Positions 1-9,251 of a DNA stretch of 64,000 bases are shown here, in pieces. Where the stretch lies: NCBI GenBank assembly GCA_963854835.1, contig OY978525.1, forward strand, positions 67,584,407-67,648,406, written 5' to 3'. The stretch's first letter is position 1, and every line of letters starts with the position of its first letter. The stretch comes from Megamerina dolium (Eukaryota > Arthropoda > Insecta > Diptera > Megamerinidae). The position numbers were made by a program, and so were the translations under genes. The notes beneath the pieces were generated by a model, which had not been told where the DNA came from, ran no database searches, and saw only the letters and a list, made by a program, of their open reading frames with translations.

Positions 1-150
1 AATGTAGTCATCAAACATTTTTGTGAGATCATAAATTAACATATCAATCAAAGTTTTGTGGGAATCCATACCCACATAAGTACTCATTTTACGCAATTTC
101 GAATTATAATTGTATTTATACGATCTGTTATAAAAAGCCAAAACCTTAAG
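1..150 (-). pseudogene. PolB-like relic, downstream fragment
   Basis: Read on the minus strand, this stretch encodes a peptide with a Y-x-G-x-D-S segment followed by a hydrophobic helix. It resembles the part of Polinton/Maverick-type family B DNA polymerases that follows the exonuclease YAD motif. It lies just beyond the mariner remnant at 151-613, so it is probably the continuation of the relic at 614-1582 after that insertion. The window edge cuts it. Assignment rests on remembered family resemblance only. Confidence 0.3.
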
Positions 151-613
151 TAAGGATTATGGTCCGGTGGCATCATTGGACCGTACATTTTTAAGGATGA
201 CGAAGGCAGGAACGTTACTGTTAATGGCGAGCGCTATTGTGTGATGATTACAAACTTTTTTTTGCCCAAAATGGAAGAGCTGGACTTGACTGACATGTGG
301 TTTCAACAAGCGTGCTGTGTGCCACATGCCACACAGCACGCGAAGCAATGAACCAATTGAGAGGCGAGTGAGTGAGTGAACAGTTTATTTCACGTTTGGG
401 GCCGGTCAGTTGGCCGCCTAGATCGTGCGATTTAACGTCTTTAGACTATTTTTTGAGAGGCTATGTTAAGGCAACGGTTGACGCACTAGAAGCCAATATT
501 GAAGAATTTGTTCCTGAGATACCGGCTCAAATAAAGAGTTCATACATTTCTCTAAATTTTATGTGTCTTTTTTTTAAATCAAATAAGAAGGTTCTTAAAA
601 AATCACCCTATAC
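151..613 (+). mobile_element. rosa-type (DD41D) mariner remnant
   Basis: The 3' part of a mariner transposase is readable on the plus strand. The first block (about 154-350) includes GPYIFKDDEG, VTVNGERY and DMWFQQ. The second (about 372-540) includes WPPRSCDLTSLDYFL, which carries the third catalytic Asp. The long spacing to that Asp is typical of the rosa group of mariners. The middle Asp, normally in QQDGA, is lost by an indel and replaced by QQACC, and the frame breaks at about 350. The right end (about 590-613) matches a terminal repeat ending in AAAAAATCACCCTA next to TA. The 5' two thirds are missing. The element appears to have landed on a TA inside the flanking PolB-like relic. Confidence 0.7.
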
Positions 614-1582
614 TACAAAAGGTACATCCATCTGATGATGTATGCCACTAAATTCGAGAAATTTATTATCCTCAGAAAACATTCTGGTAATCGTAGGATT
701 ACATTCTCTGGATATATGTTCACTATATTTTTCATCATTTGAAAAATGTTGTAAACATACATTGCAAAAATGAATTGAATTTCTATTTTCAGTTATCGCT
801 GGAAAAGTCGCGACACATTCTTGGTCCATATATAATGGAAATTAGTAACTGAGTCATCTTGGATAAATAGAAAATTCACATGAAATTTTCTACTTTAATC
901 CATTGTCCAGTAAATTGGACCAAAAACATCACCAGTTTTAACATTATATGCTAATATCAACATTCTATTGATTGGAAATGTAAATGTCATTATAATCTAG
1001 AAGATACACCAAACCACTAAAGTTCAACACTAGATTATTAACACATATTATAAAATCATTTATATTCACTTTATAATTCGTGCAACGGTTCGAGGTTAAC
1101 TGGTAAATTTGCAAAACATGCAACAAAAGCCCATTTAAAGCAGAATACGTCATCGTTTTCAATATTTAAACACCCTCACCGTCATTATTAATTTGAAGGG
1201 TATTTAAACGAGTTTTAAAAGTGGTTTTAACAAATTTTATATTCGCATCGAGAATTTCACAAGCATTCCTTTCTTGAATATTCATACGTATGTGATAACT
1301 CTTATTATGACTAATCGCATCCTTTTTACAAAAATCGAAATATCTTGTATTGGATTCTTTCTTTTTTTGCAAAATTAAACGAATATGAGCTTGAAAATTT
1401 CTCTTCAGAAAGAAAAATGCGTCACATTCATCGCAAAAGAATGCTGAATGCAAAGTTTTACGCTTTAACAGGTTTGTTAAATAAAATATAGTACAGATAA
1501 TATAGTAATAATTTAATGCTGTTGCTGTTGTTGTTATTGTTTTTATTGTTGTTGTTGTGAAACCCTGCCTACATTTCTGCAT
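614..1582 (-). pseudogene. Polinton/PolB-like relic, zinc-finger N-terminal part
   Basis: Minus-strand peptides contain C-x2-C...H modules. FCDECDAFFF followed by a second Cys/His block lies at about 1166-1460. FCNVCLQHFS, followed by His and Cys, lies at about 700-780. After that comes LEFSGIHHQMDVPFVV, which ends at the mariner junction. This order (zinc modules, then a VPFVVYAD-type exonuclease I motif) is what I know from Polinton/Maverick-associated or related viral-type B polymerases in arthropod genomes. Several frameshifts and stops separate the pieces, so nothing is functional. The expected Y-A-D codons are interrupted exactly where the mariner begins. Confidence 0.4.
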
Positions 1583-1630
1583 ATTTATATATATTTGTAT
1601 ACATATTATTTTTGAGTCTTTTTTACATAT

Positions 1631-2002
1631 TGTTACATTTTTATTTTCTGACCATTTAGTTCTATTCGACTCAACCTTATTTGATCACTGGATTCTGTCA
1701 ACAATAATTGCAACACTTATTTTCTACAACTATATACAGCAACAATTTATTTAATCGACTCTGCAATCAACTGTATACAATAACTATTTAATGTTTGTAC
1801 TTGCAACTTTTGTCTCTGATACTGTGTTGTTTGCGCGATCACTTTCGGAATTCAATTGATTGCATTTGCCAACAACAACAGTCGAGATTCAGCTCTTTCT
1901 TTCTCGTTGGCGTGTTCTGGTTATCGCCTATTTCTTTTTGTTGACATTCGCTTCGATGCTACCAATATTCGTGTCATAGTGTCAGTGTCGTGTCATAGTG
2001 TC
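1631..2002 (-). repeat. Left LTR of gypsy copy A (3' LTR by element orientation), degenerate
   Basis: The sequence begins TGTTACA and aligns with the LTRs at 3236-3633, 50264-50698 and 55644-56065. Shared landmarks are CTATATACAGCAACAATTTA and TTCTTTTTGTTGACATTCG. The inner end is not preserved. The usual ending with CGATACTCGTTACA is replaced by a 15-bp motif (TCGTGTCATAGTGTC) repeated with a 19-bp period at 1969-2002, which runs into a palindrome. Confidence 0.8.
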
Positions 2003-2040
2003 GAGGGGAAGTATAAAAAACTTGTTCGTCCCGAACAAAT

Positions 2041-2706
2041 TTTTTATACTTCCTCTTGATATGACGCAAGTCGCTCCAAGTGCACTACTTTAAACTTTGC
2101 TCTTTTATTCCAGGCACGTTGAATACGATACACTACGTCATTTATGTTTGTTATAATCTCATATGGTCCTTCCCAATGAGTGTGTAGTTTAGGGAACAGG
2201 CCTTTCTTTCGTTGTGGATTATGAAGCATTACAAGCTCTCCTTTATAGAACCCTTTTGAATTTACCTGGCATTCATCTTATCGCTTATCATCTGCGACCG
2301 CTCTGATGAATGGATGTACTTCGTCCAACTGTTCCCGCTTTTCACTAGTATGGTTACCTTCGGTTGATCTCGTTGGTGTTACGACAAATTTTAAATCAGC
2401 TGGCAGTCTTACCTCGTTTCGAAAAATTGCCATTACTGGTGTAGTAGCCGTCGTATCATGTTGTGCGCATCGATATGCCATGAGGAACATTGGTATATGT
2501 ACACCCCAGTCTCTTTAGTACTTATCTACGACTTTTCTCAAATATTCCTCCGAGGTACGACTAAATCGATCTATCATGCCATCACATTTTGGATGCAAAG
2601 GTGTTGTACGAGTTTTGTATATACCCAGCATACGGCACATCTCTTGGAATATAACTGATTCGAAATTTCGACCTTACTCTGTGTGTAATTCCGTCGGTAC
2701 ACCAAA
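2041..2706 (-). pseudogene. Integrase C-terminal remnant, gypsy copy A
   Basis: Minus-strand peptides match the end of the integrase in the long copy: MFLMAYRCAQHDTTATTPVM, then RLPADLKF, then MLHNPQRKKG and HTHWEGPYEI (the C-terminal DNA-binding region), ending LERLASYQEEV. A small deletion near 2270 removes the segment between EVHPFIRAVADDKR and the C-terminal part. Upstream, the integrase core is cut at the DDE second-Asp region, where the sequence jumps to reverse transcriptase. This copy keeps a Lys codon after the AWN motif where copy B has a stop. Confidence 0.8.
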
Positions 2707-3233
2707 ACGCTCCATCAACTTTCGAAAGTAGCTGGCACATTGCATAAGCCAACTGGCTTATGCAATGTGCCAGCCATCGACCATCGCCAATACTGAAAGC
2801 TCTTTTGACTTTGTCCTCCTTATCAAGTTCCGCTTGCCAGTAACAACTTTGCAAATCAAGAGTTGAGAACCACTTTGCACCAGATAGCGTATCCAGAGTG
2901 TCATTGATCCTTAGCAGTGAATAGCTGTCTTTTTTCGTGATATCATTTAGCCTTCTGTAATCCACACAGAATCGAGTACTTCCATTCTTCTTCTTTGTCA
3001 GCACAACTGGTGAACTCCATGGACTCGCTGATGTTTCAATAACACCTTGTTTCTGCATATCGGTCATTAGTTAAATGGCTTCATCTCTTTTGGGCAATGA
3101 AACTCGTGGTAATGTTTCATTATGGTTGTTCGTCCTCCAGTTTTTCCATATGAAGAAAAGATTGAACTGTACTTCTCCAATAGTTGTAAAGCCTTTTCTT
3201 TTTGCTGGTTGGTGAGCACACCTGCCCATTCTT
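2707..3233 (-). pseudogene. Reverse transcriptase N-terminal remnant, gypsy copy A
   Basis: The minus strand encodes EEWAGVLTNQQKEKALQLLE, then SPWSSPVVLTKKKNGSTRFC, the DYRRLND motif, TLDTLSGAKWFSTLDLQS (first catalytic Asp block) and AFSIGDG. The reading then runs into a perfect 21-bp-arm palindrome instead of the usual QFTVIPFGLCNAP segment. Catalytic YxDD, the thumb and RNase H are deleted. The piece has one stop near 3065. It ends at 3233-3236, where the LTR begins abruptly. Confidence 0.82.
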
Positions 3234-3235
3234 CT

Positions 3236-3633
3236 ATCCTTGTTCGATCACTGGATTCTGTTAATAATAATTGCAACACTTTTTTTTGTACAACTATATA
3301 CAGCAACAATTTATTTAATAATCTCTATTTACAATCAACACTGTTTACAATCAACTATTTACTATAACACTTAAATGTACTTGCAGCTTTTGCCTCTGTA
3401 TCAATGTTTTCGCAATCACGTTCGGAATTAGATTGATTGTCAATTCTCAACACTGGCTCTATTTATACTCTGTTGGCAACACCCCAGAATCTTCCTTTAT
3501 CGAGATTCTTCTCTTCCTTTCTCGTTGGCTTGTTATGGTTATCGCTTATTTCTTTTTGTTGACATTCGTTTCGATGCTGCCAATAGAGTCAGTCACAATA
3601 GTGATGAGTAATCAACTATCGATACTCGTTACA
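3236..3633 (-). repeat. Right LTR of gypsy copy A (5' LTR by element orientation), 5'-clipped on the plus strand
   Basis: The segment matches the 422-435-bp LTRs of copy B from TTGTTCGATCACT to CGATACTCGTTACA, but the first ~60 bp (TGTTACG to the ATTACC block) are missing. It ends at 3633 and is followed by ATAT. Confidence 0.85.
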
Positions 3634-3710
3634 ATATCTTAATACGTAAGCTATATAAACGCATGCGAAGCAAAATTTTTTATTTTTCATTGATAAATAC
3701 GCGATCAACA

Positions 3711-4270
3711 TCAAATTGTTCGGCTTTCGTTGATTACCCACGTATTTGCATACACACACTCATCTACGCATGCGCTCTGGTTGTTGCTTTTGTTTTTATT
3801 GCATGCAGGAAGAGGAAGAATCTATGATTTTCTACTAGGTCTTTGGTATACAAAACAAAATTGCACATGGATGATAGGGCGGGTCAAATTTGTATGGCGA
3901 AAAAATCATGACATATCGTGTGGCAAAACCTACAACTAACATAGATTGTAAGTATTGTAGGTTTTTCTAAGATACAATGGGTCTAAATAAATATTGACCT
4001 TGCACATTTAAGCAAATAAATATTTCTTTCCATACAAAACATTTTAAAAAATCATATTTATATGGATAACAATACTTAATTTTCAAAACACGGAGGGTCA
4101 ATATCAATTTTAGACCAATCGATACTCCGGCGAATATACCTAAAATCATAATGGTTTCTTCTTTTGCTCTACAATTCGTGGCCACAAAATATGGCTCGCT
4201 GTATTGTATATATGCGTTGATGTGTGTGTATGCCTATGCGGGGGTAATCAACGAAAGACGACAATTTCAA
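3711..4270. mobile_element. MITE-like element with ~60-bp inverted ends
   Basis: The left arm at 3711-3772 and the reverse complement of 4210-4270 align over about 60 bp. They share CTTTCGTTGATTACCC, then CATACACACA and ACGCAT, at roughly 80% identity by eye. The ~440-bp interior has no convincing coding potential. There is no clear target-site duplication, and superfamily is unknown. It could also be a foldback element. Confidence 0.55.
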
Positions 4271-4407
4271 GTACAAAATAATTAAATGTTCAAAAATTGC
4301 AAAAATTCAATCTCATGCTTGCTGTCTTAGAAAACCTAGAACTGAATGTATTTTAAAAAAGTCACACACAATGCAATTGCTCTATGCATGTGCCCTATGT
4401 TATAAAA

Positions 4408-4990
<583 letters not shown>

Positions 4991-5726
4991 TTAAGGGGGA
5001 AGACCACTTTGACGGTTTGAAAAAATCGAATTTTTTTTTTGCTTGAAATGTTCTATGAGGTGTGTATTTTAATGTAGTATGCATCTATAGTCCGCCAGAA
5101 ACATTTAAACGAGGTAACGAGACGATTTTTTTAAAAATTTCCCTTGGCACTGAGCGAGTTTCTAAAACTTCAAACGCGTTTATCTCGAAACGACATTTTG
5201 TAAACTGGTGGGACATATCACGCTTGCAGTTTTCAACCGATTTTGATGAAACCTTGCAAAATTATCGAGAATTTAATTCTGCATCGAAATACTGGATGGG
5301 ATTTTTGATATTTTATAATTTGGATTTTTAAAGCACGATTTTGAGGCAAATTTTACAGGTAAAAAATTAACAATTTTTTATAAATAGCCACCATTTTCGT
5401 AAAAATTAACTTTTCAAAAAACGGCTTCAGTATTTTAGTGCGAAATTATATGGAGAATAACCTGCCTATCTAACTTTTGTTCCAGATTCACTTGCCAAGG
5501 GTCCAGATGTCCCACCGATGGGGAAAACCGGGCTGGAGGGGGGCTACGCGACCTGGTGCAGCGTGTACAGGGAGCCCGAGATCCAAGCAAAAAAAAATAA
5601 ACATTTATTGTAAAAAAGATAACTAATAAAATCATATAAAACATTTTATCATTGCAAGTTGTTTTAATGCTGAAAAAAAATTCCGAAAATACTTTATTTT
5701 CCGACAGCTCAAGGTGGTCTTCCCCA
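4991..5726. mobile_element. TTAAGGGGG-type MITE, degenerate copy
   Basis: The left end is TTAAGGGGGAAGACCACTTT. The reverse complement of the right end (5711-5726) is GGGGAAGACCACCTT, so there is a 12-bp perfect inverted core with weaker similarity further in. Just inside the left end is an AAAAAATCGA plus poly(T) block, as in the TTAA-flanked element at 41435-42280, so the two are related families. The right TTAA is not preserved (CCCCAACC). At 5480-5590 there is an unusually GC-rich segment for this region, possibly a small captured or inserted piece. No transposase is encoded. Confidence 0.6.
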
Positions 5727-5728
5727 AC

Positions 5729-6162
5729 CGGAAGTTGCTCTGCTGCTACTGCAGCAGCAGAATCCCAAAGTTTCGACAGTGGATTGGAAGCTGCTCTACG
5801 TGGGTAAGACAGACGCAAAGGGTGTCCATGATCTGATCCTCCAAATCAATAAAGGGGGAGAAGATAAACTCTACGAGCGCTTTGGTAAGATGTGTTGGAG
5901 AACAGGTAACTTTTATCTGCGCCTCCAAAAACGTCATCCGAAGTACGGAAATGAGAACACACTAGAAGCAGACGAGGTCAAGAGGGATCTCGGACTTGAA
6001 GTCGTGACCGACGCTACACTCACTATACAGCTGGGCGACGACGAAGCGCAGAAGATGGAGGTTGAGGCGTACGGAGAGTCAGCGAATGCAGCGACACCTG
6101 CACCCAAAAGTACTGCAACTGATGCGGGGGTAGGTTCTGCAAATCAACCTCCACCACAGTAA
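5729..6162 (+). pseudogene. LOA-like ORF1 C-terminal fragment
   Basis: The reading frame is open from the MITE edge. It contains NPKVSTVDWKLLYVGKTDAK, then VLQIN-like DLILQINKGGED, then YERFGKMCWRTGNFYLRL, and ends in a Pro/Thr-rich tail at a TAA near 6162. It resembles the DUF4780-like nucleic-acid-binding domain in ORF1 proteins of LOA/R1-related fly elements, where it would bind element RNA. The N-terminal part is absent. No zinc knuckles are visible. Confidence 0.55.
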
Positions 6163-8834
6163 GGTTCCCTCGGCCGAGCTGCTACTTACACTGAAGGAGG
6201 GCAGCTATAACGTGGTCCTAATTCAGGAATCTTGACTATCCTCTGGTAACAAGGATTCTGAACTGGGATCGAAAGATTATAAATTATATTACGCAACAAT
6301 GGTCAGGAAGACCAGATCTGCTATCTTTGTTTAGAGAAATATTAAAGCATACCTTCTGCCTAATTTCAGCTCGGATGACGTGATGGTAGTTGGCATTGAG
6401 GGTGCCTGGACTTCTCGCCTCGTGCTATATGGAGCATGACGCCGAGGCACCGCCCACGGATCTTCAAAGCCTTGTGGAGGATGCCTGTCAACGAAAACGG
6501 AAGGTGGTGGTAGGTGCGGACGCGAATTCGTACCACCACCAATGAGGCGGTAAGGATGCAAACGGACATAGTGAGTGCCTTCTTAACTATATATTACAGT
6601 ATAACATAAGTATAGCGAATAGAGGGAACATTCCGACATACAGGGGTCCATCGTCAGAAGACATGTTGGATATAACTCCCTTTTATGGTGACGTGAGGGT
6701 CTCAGGTTGAAGGGTGTTTACGCAACCCTCCTTCTCGGATCACTGTTACATGAGCCTCCTTTAAAACCTCGCATACAGTTGAATTGTTTAGGAATCCCTG
6801 AAATACGAACTGGGACCTTCATGAAAACCTGTTGAAGGATTACTTACGCACTCTTCTTCAAATCTCTTCCAGTGAGGATGTTGAGGCAGCAGCGGAACTT
6901 CTAGGATCCAAAACCATTCTGGCCTATTACGGATCCTGACAACCTACTAGGCTTAGACATAATCCCAAGCCACTGTGGTGGAGCAAAGAGCTGGGTAGAC
7001 AGAGAGGGGAGCTTAGAGGGTTCCCTAAGCTGCCGGATCTTGCTGATTGTGAAGAGTGTTGGAGCGAATACAAATCGCTATTATTCCTATACAAAAAAGA
7101 AATAAGGAGGGTCAAAAGAAGTTCCTGGCAGAATTTCTGTGGTAGCATAAGTAAGATTCCTGAAGCTTCCAGTCTTCGGCAATAACTTGCCAACCTCCTA
7201 AAATCCCTTCACTAATTTGTAACGATAAGGGCGAATGGAACAAAGTTGGAAAGGAAACGCTGAAAGCGGTAATGGAAGCTTACTTCGCTGGTTGTATTGA
7301 GGTCCCAGAAGATACGCGCACAATACATAATGATGCAGACAACGAAGTATGCGATGGCTTAATTAAAACGCCCAGATTGGAATGGGCTCCAAAATCGTTT
7401 GACCCCTTCAAAACCCGGGTCCGGATGGCATATGCCCCGCGCTTCTGCAAAAGGGTAGTGCTGGGCTGATACCGTGGCTTAAAACCATCTTCACGAACTT
7501 CCTGAGGCTCAGTTATGTTCCGAAGAACTGAAAGTCATCAAGGGTTGTATTCATACTGAAGGCTGGTAAGAGCAACCAGATGTACCCGAAAGAATACCGA
7601 CCGATAAGCCTCACCTCATTTATACTAAAATCATTCGAAAGATTACTTGACTCTTATATTAACGAAAGAATTTCGCCGGATCTAATATCTAATGCTCTAC
7701 ACGCCTATCTGAAAGGCAAGTCCACTTAGACAGCACTTCATAGGGTGGTATGCAAATAGAAAAGGTCATGCATTATGGAGAATATGCTATAGGTGTCTTT
7801 GTTGACATTTCTAGAGTCTTCAACAATGTCTCAACGGAGCCACTGCTGGAAGGGCTGGAATTGATCAACGTGCATCCGTCTATTGAGCACGGGATTGGCA
7901 ATCTCCTGAATTGCCGGACGGTGGTAGCTGAGTGCGACACGGTGACTATGGCAAGGAGGAAGGGTAGAGGTACACCGTAAGGAGGTGTGCTGTCCCCATT
8001 GCTATGGACACTGGTAGTAAATAAAATTCCACTCAAGATGATCTTCGGCAGCCCTAGATTGACTGCATACGCAGATGACCTGGCAATCGTTACCTCTGGA
8101 AGGAGCCTCAACTCTATCAGCCAAGTACTTGAGGAGGCGCTAAAAGAAATGAATAACTGGACGAAAGAAGTAGGACTGAAAGCATCTACGAAATATCTAG
8201 GAGTAATATTGGACAGCAAACTGAATTGGAAATTAAATGCGGAAGAGAGGGTGAAGAAAGCTCTCAATGCCTTATACGCATGCAGGAAGATGTCTAGTCT
8301 CCTAGTCCAGCACACTGGATTTAAACGGCGGTGGTTAGGCCAGTAATGCTATACAATATTTTAGTATGGTGGAATAGCGTTGATAAGAAGACATACGTCA
8401 AGAAAATGGAAAAAGTACAAAGAGTCGCAGAGCTGTGTATAACTGGCGCAATAGGTACCACTCCGATAGCAGCACTACACAAACTACTAAACTTACATTC
8501 GATAGGGCTAGTGGCTAAGAATTTTGCGAAGAAATCGGCACTCAGACTTACACAGGAGTTTAAACGCCAGCTCAAACTACGTTATTCCCCAGGTCAACTT
8601 TAATAGTGAGCCCAGTGTAGTGATAGAATAAAACCGTTGGCGGCAGGGCATCAACATGGACTGCCACTCCTACAACCTGAGGTTAATGCTAGGGTGACCA
8701 TAGAGCACCTACTTTGTCACTGTCCAGCCCTCTACAGATTGCGCTTCAACTACCTTGGATCTGCGTCTTTACCAACCCTGGAAACCATTGCAGGTCACAA
8801 AGGTAGTGATTTATTGAAACTCGCAAAAAAATGA
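6163..8834 (+). pseudogene. LOA-like ORF2 (endonuclease-RT), heavily frameshifted
   Basis: Readable blocks in three frames are endonuclease VPSAELLLTLKEGSYNVVLI (about 6170) and VVVGADANSYHH (about 6510, the DANAHH-type catalytic motif), RT EYRPISLTSFILKSFERLL (about 7590), GVFVDISRVFNNV (first catalytic Asp), GGVLSPLLWTLVVNKIP and TAYADDLAIV (8060-8090, catalytic YADD intact). Next comes the thumb YLGVILDSKLNWKLN, then VMLYNILVWWNSVDK and the terminal HLLCHCPALYRLRFNYLGS. Many stops and frameshifts are present, and RNase H is deleted between about 8600 and 8640. It would nick target DNA and prime cDNA synthesis if intact. Confidence 0.75.
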
Positions 8835-9251
8835 ATTAAAAACAAAATATAAGCAATCCCACAATTTCACTTGGTAACACCGATATTGGTCTACGTGAGA
8901 TCTTTTAGATCAGCCAAACAAACCTAAATGAACCTAACAAGATTTTGGTAGAAAGAATGACATGATTGCTATAACAAATAACAACTAGAACTGAATTTCG
9001 ATTAAGTGATCATTTCTGATTTTGTATTTCTAACAACAACAACAAATACGTCGTTGGAGCAATCAAAAACTTCAATCATGAATTCAAACCTGAACATAGA
9101 ACTAAACAGATTTTTTTTAACAAGCTTTTTTATTGGATCTTTCTAAAATTACTTAGAAACTAACAATAAGTGATCAAATCTTACAAACTAAATAAAATTA
9201 TGTGATATTCCCAACGTTCCATCACAATTTGTTGAGTCACGAGGTATAGCA

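Larger units (their letters stand above)
1631..3633 (-). mobile_element. Ty3/gypsy element, internally deleted copy A
   Basis: This is a second copy of the gypsy-type element found at 50264-56065. It has LTR sequence at both ends and the same 4-bp flank ATAT on each side (1627-1630 and 3634-3637), as expected of a target-site duplication. Compared with the longer copy it has lost gag, protease, RNase H and most of integrase. One deletion joins the start of the integrase core to RT at about 2706. Another joins the protease/RT linker directly to the second LTR at about 3235, removing the first ~60 bp of that LTR. Only about 2.0 kb of 5.8 kb remains. It also carries two unusual palindromes that are absent from the longer copy. 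Confidence 0.88.
5727..8930 (+). mobile_element. LOA-like non-LTR retrotransposon relic (L1)
   Basis: In order this holds an ORF1 C-terminal part, an APE-type endonuclease, reverse transcriptase, and the post-RNase-H tail with a Cys/His motif. The 3' end (about 8900-8930) contains AACCTAAATGAACCTAAC rather than poly(A), similar to the tail-less end of the 71-bp stub at 40047. The 5' part of ORF1 is missing, and the sequence starts at the right edge of the MITE at 4991-5726. RNase H is mostly deleted at about 8600-8640. Clade assignment (LOA or a close relative such as Outcast) rests on the motifs, the partial RNase H in a related copy, and ORF1 type. Confidence 0.72.
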
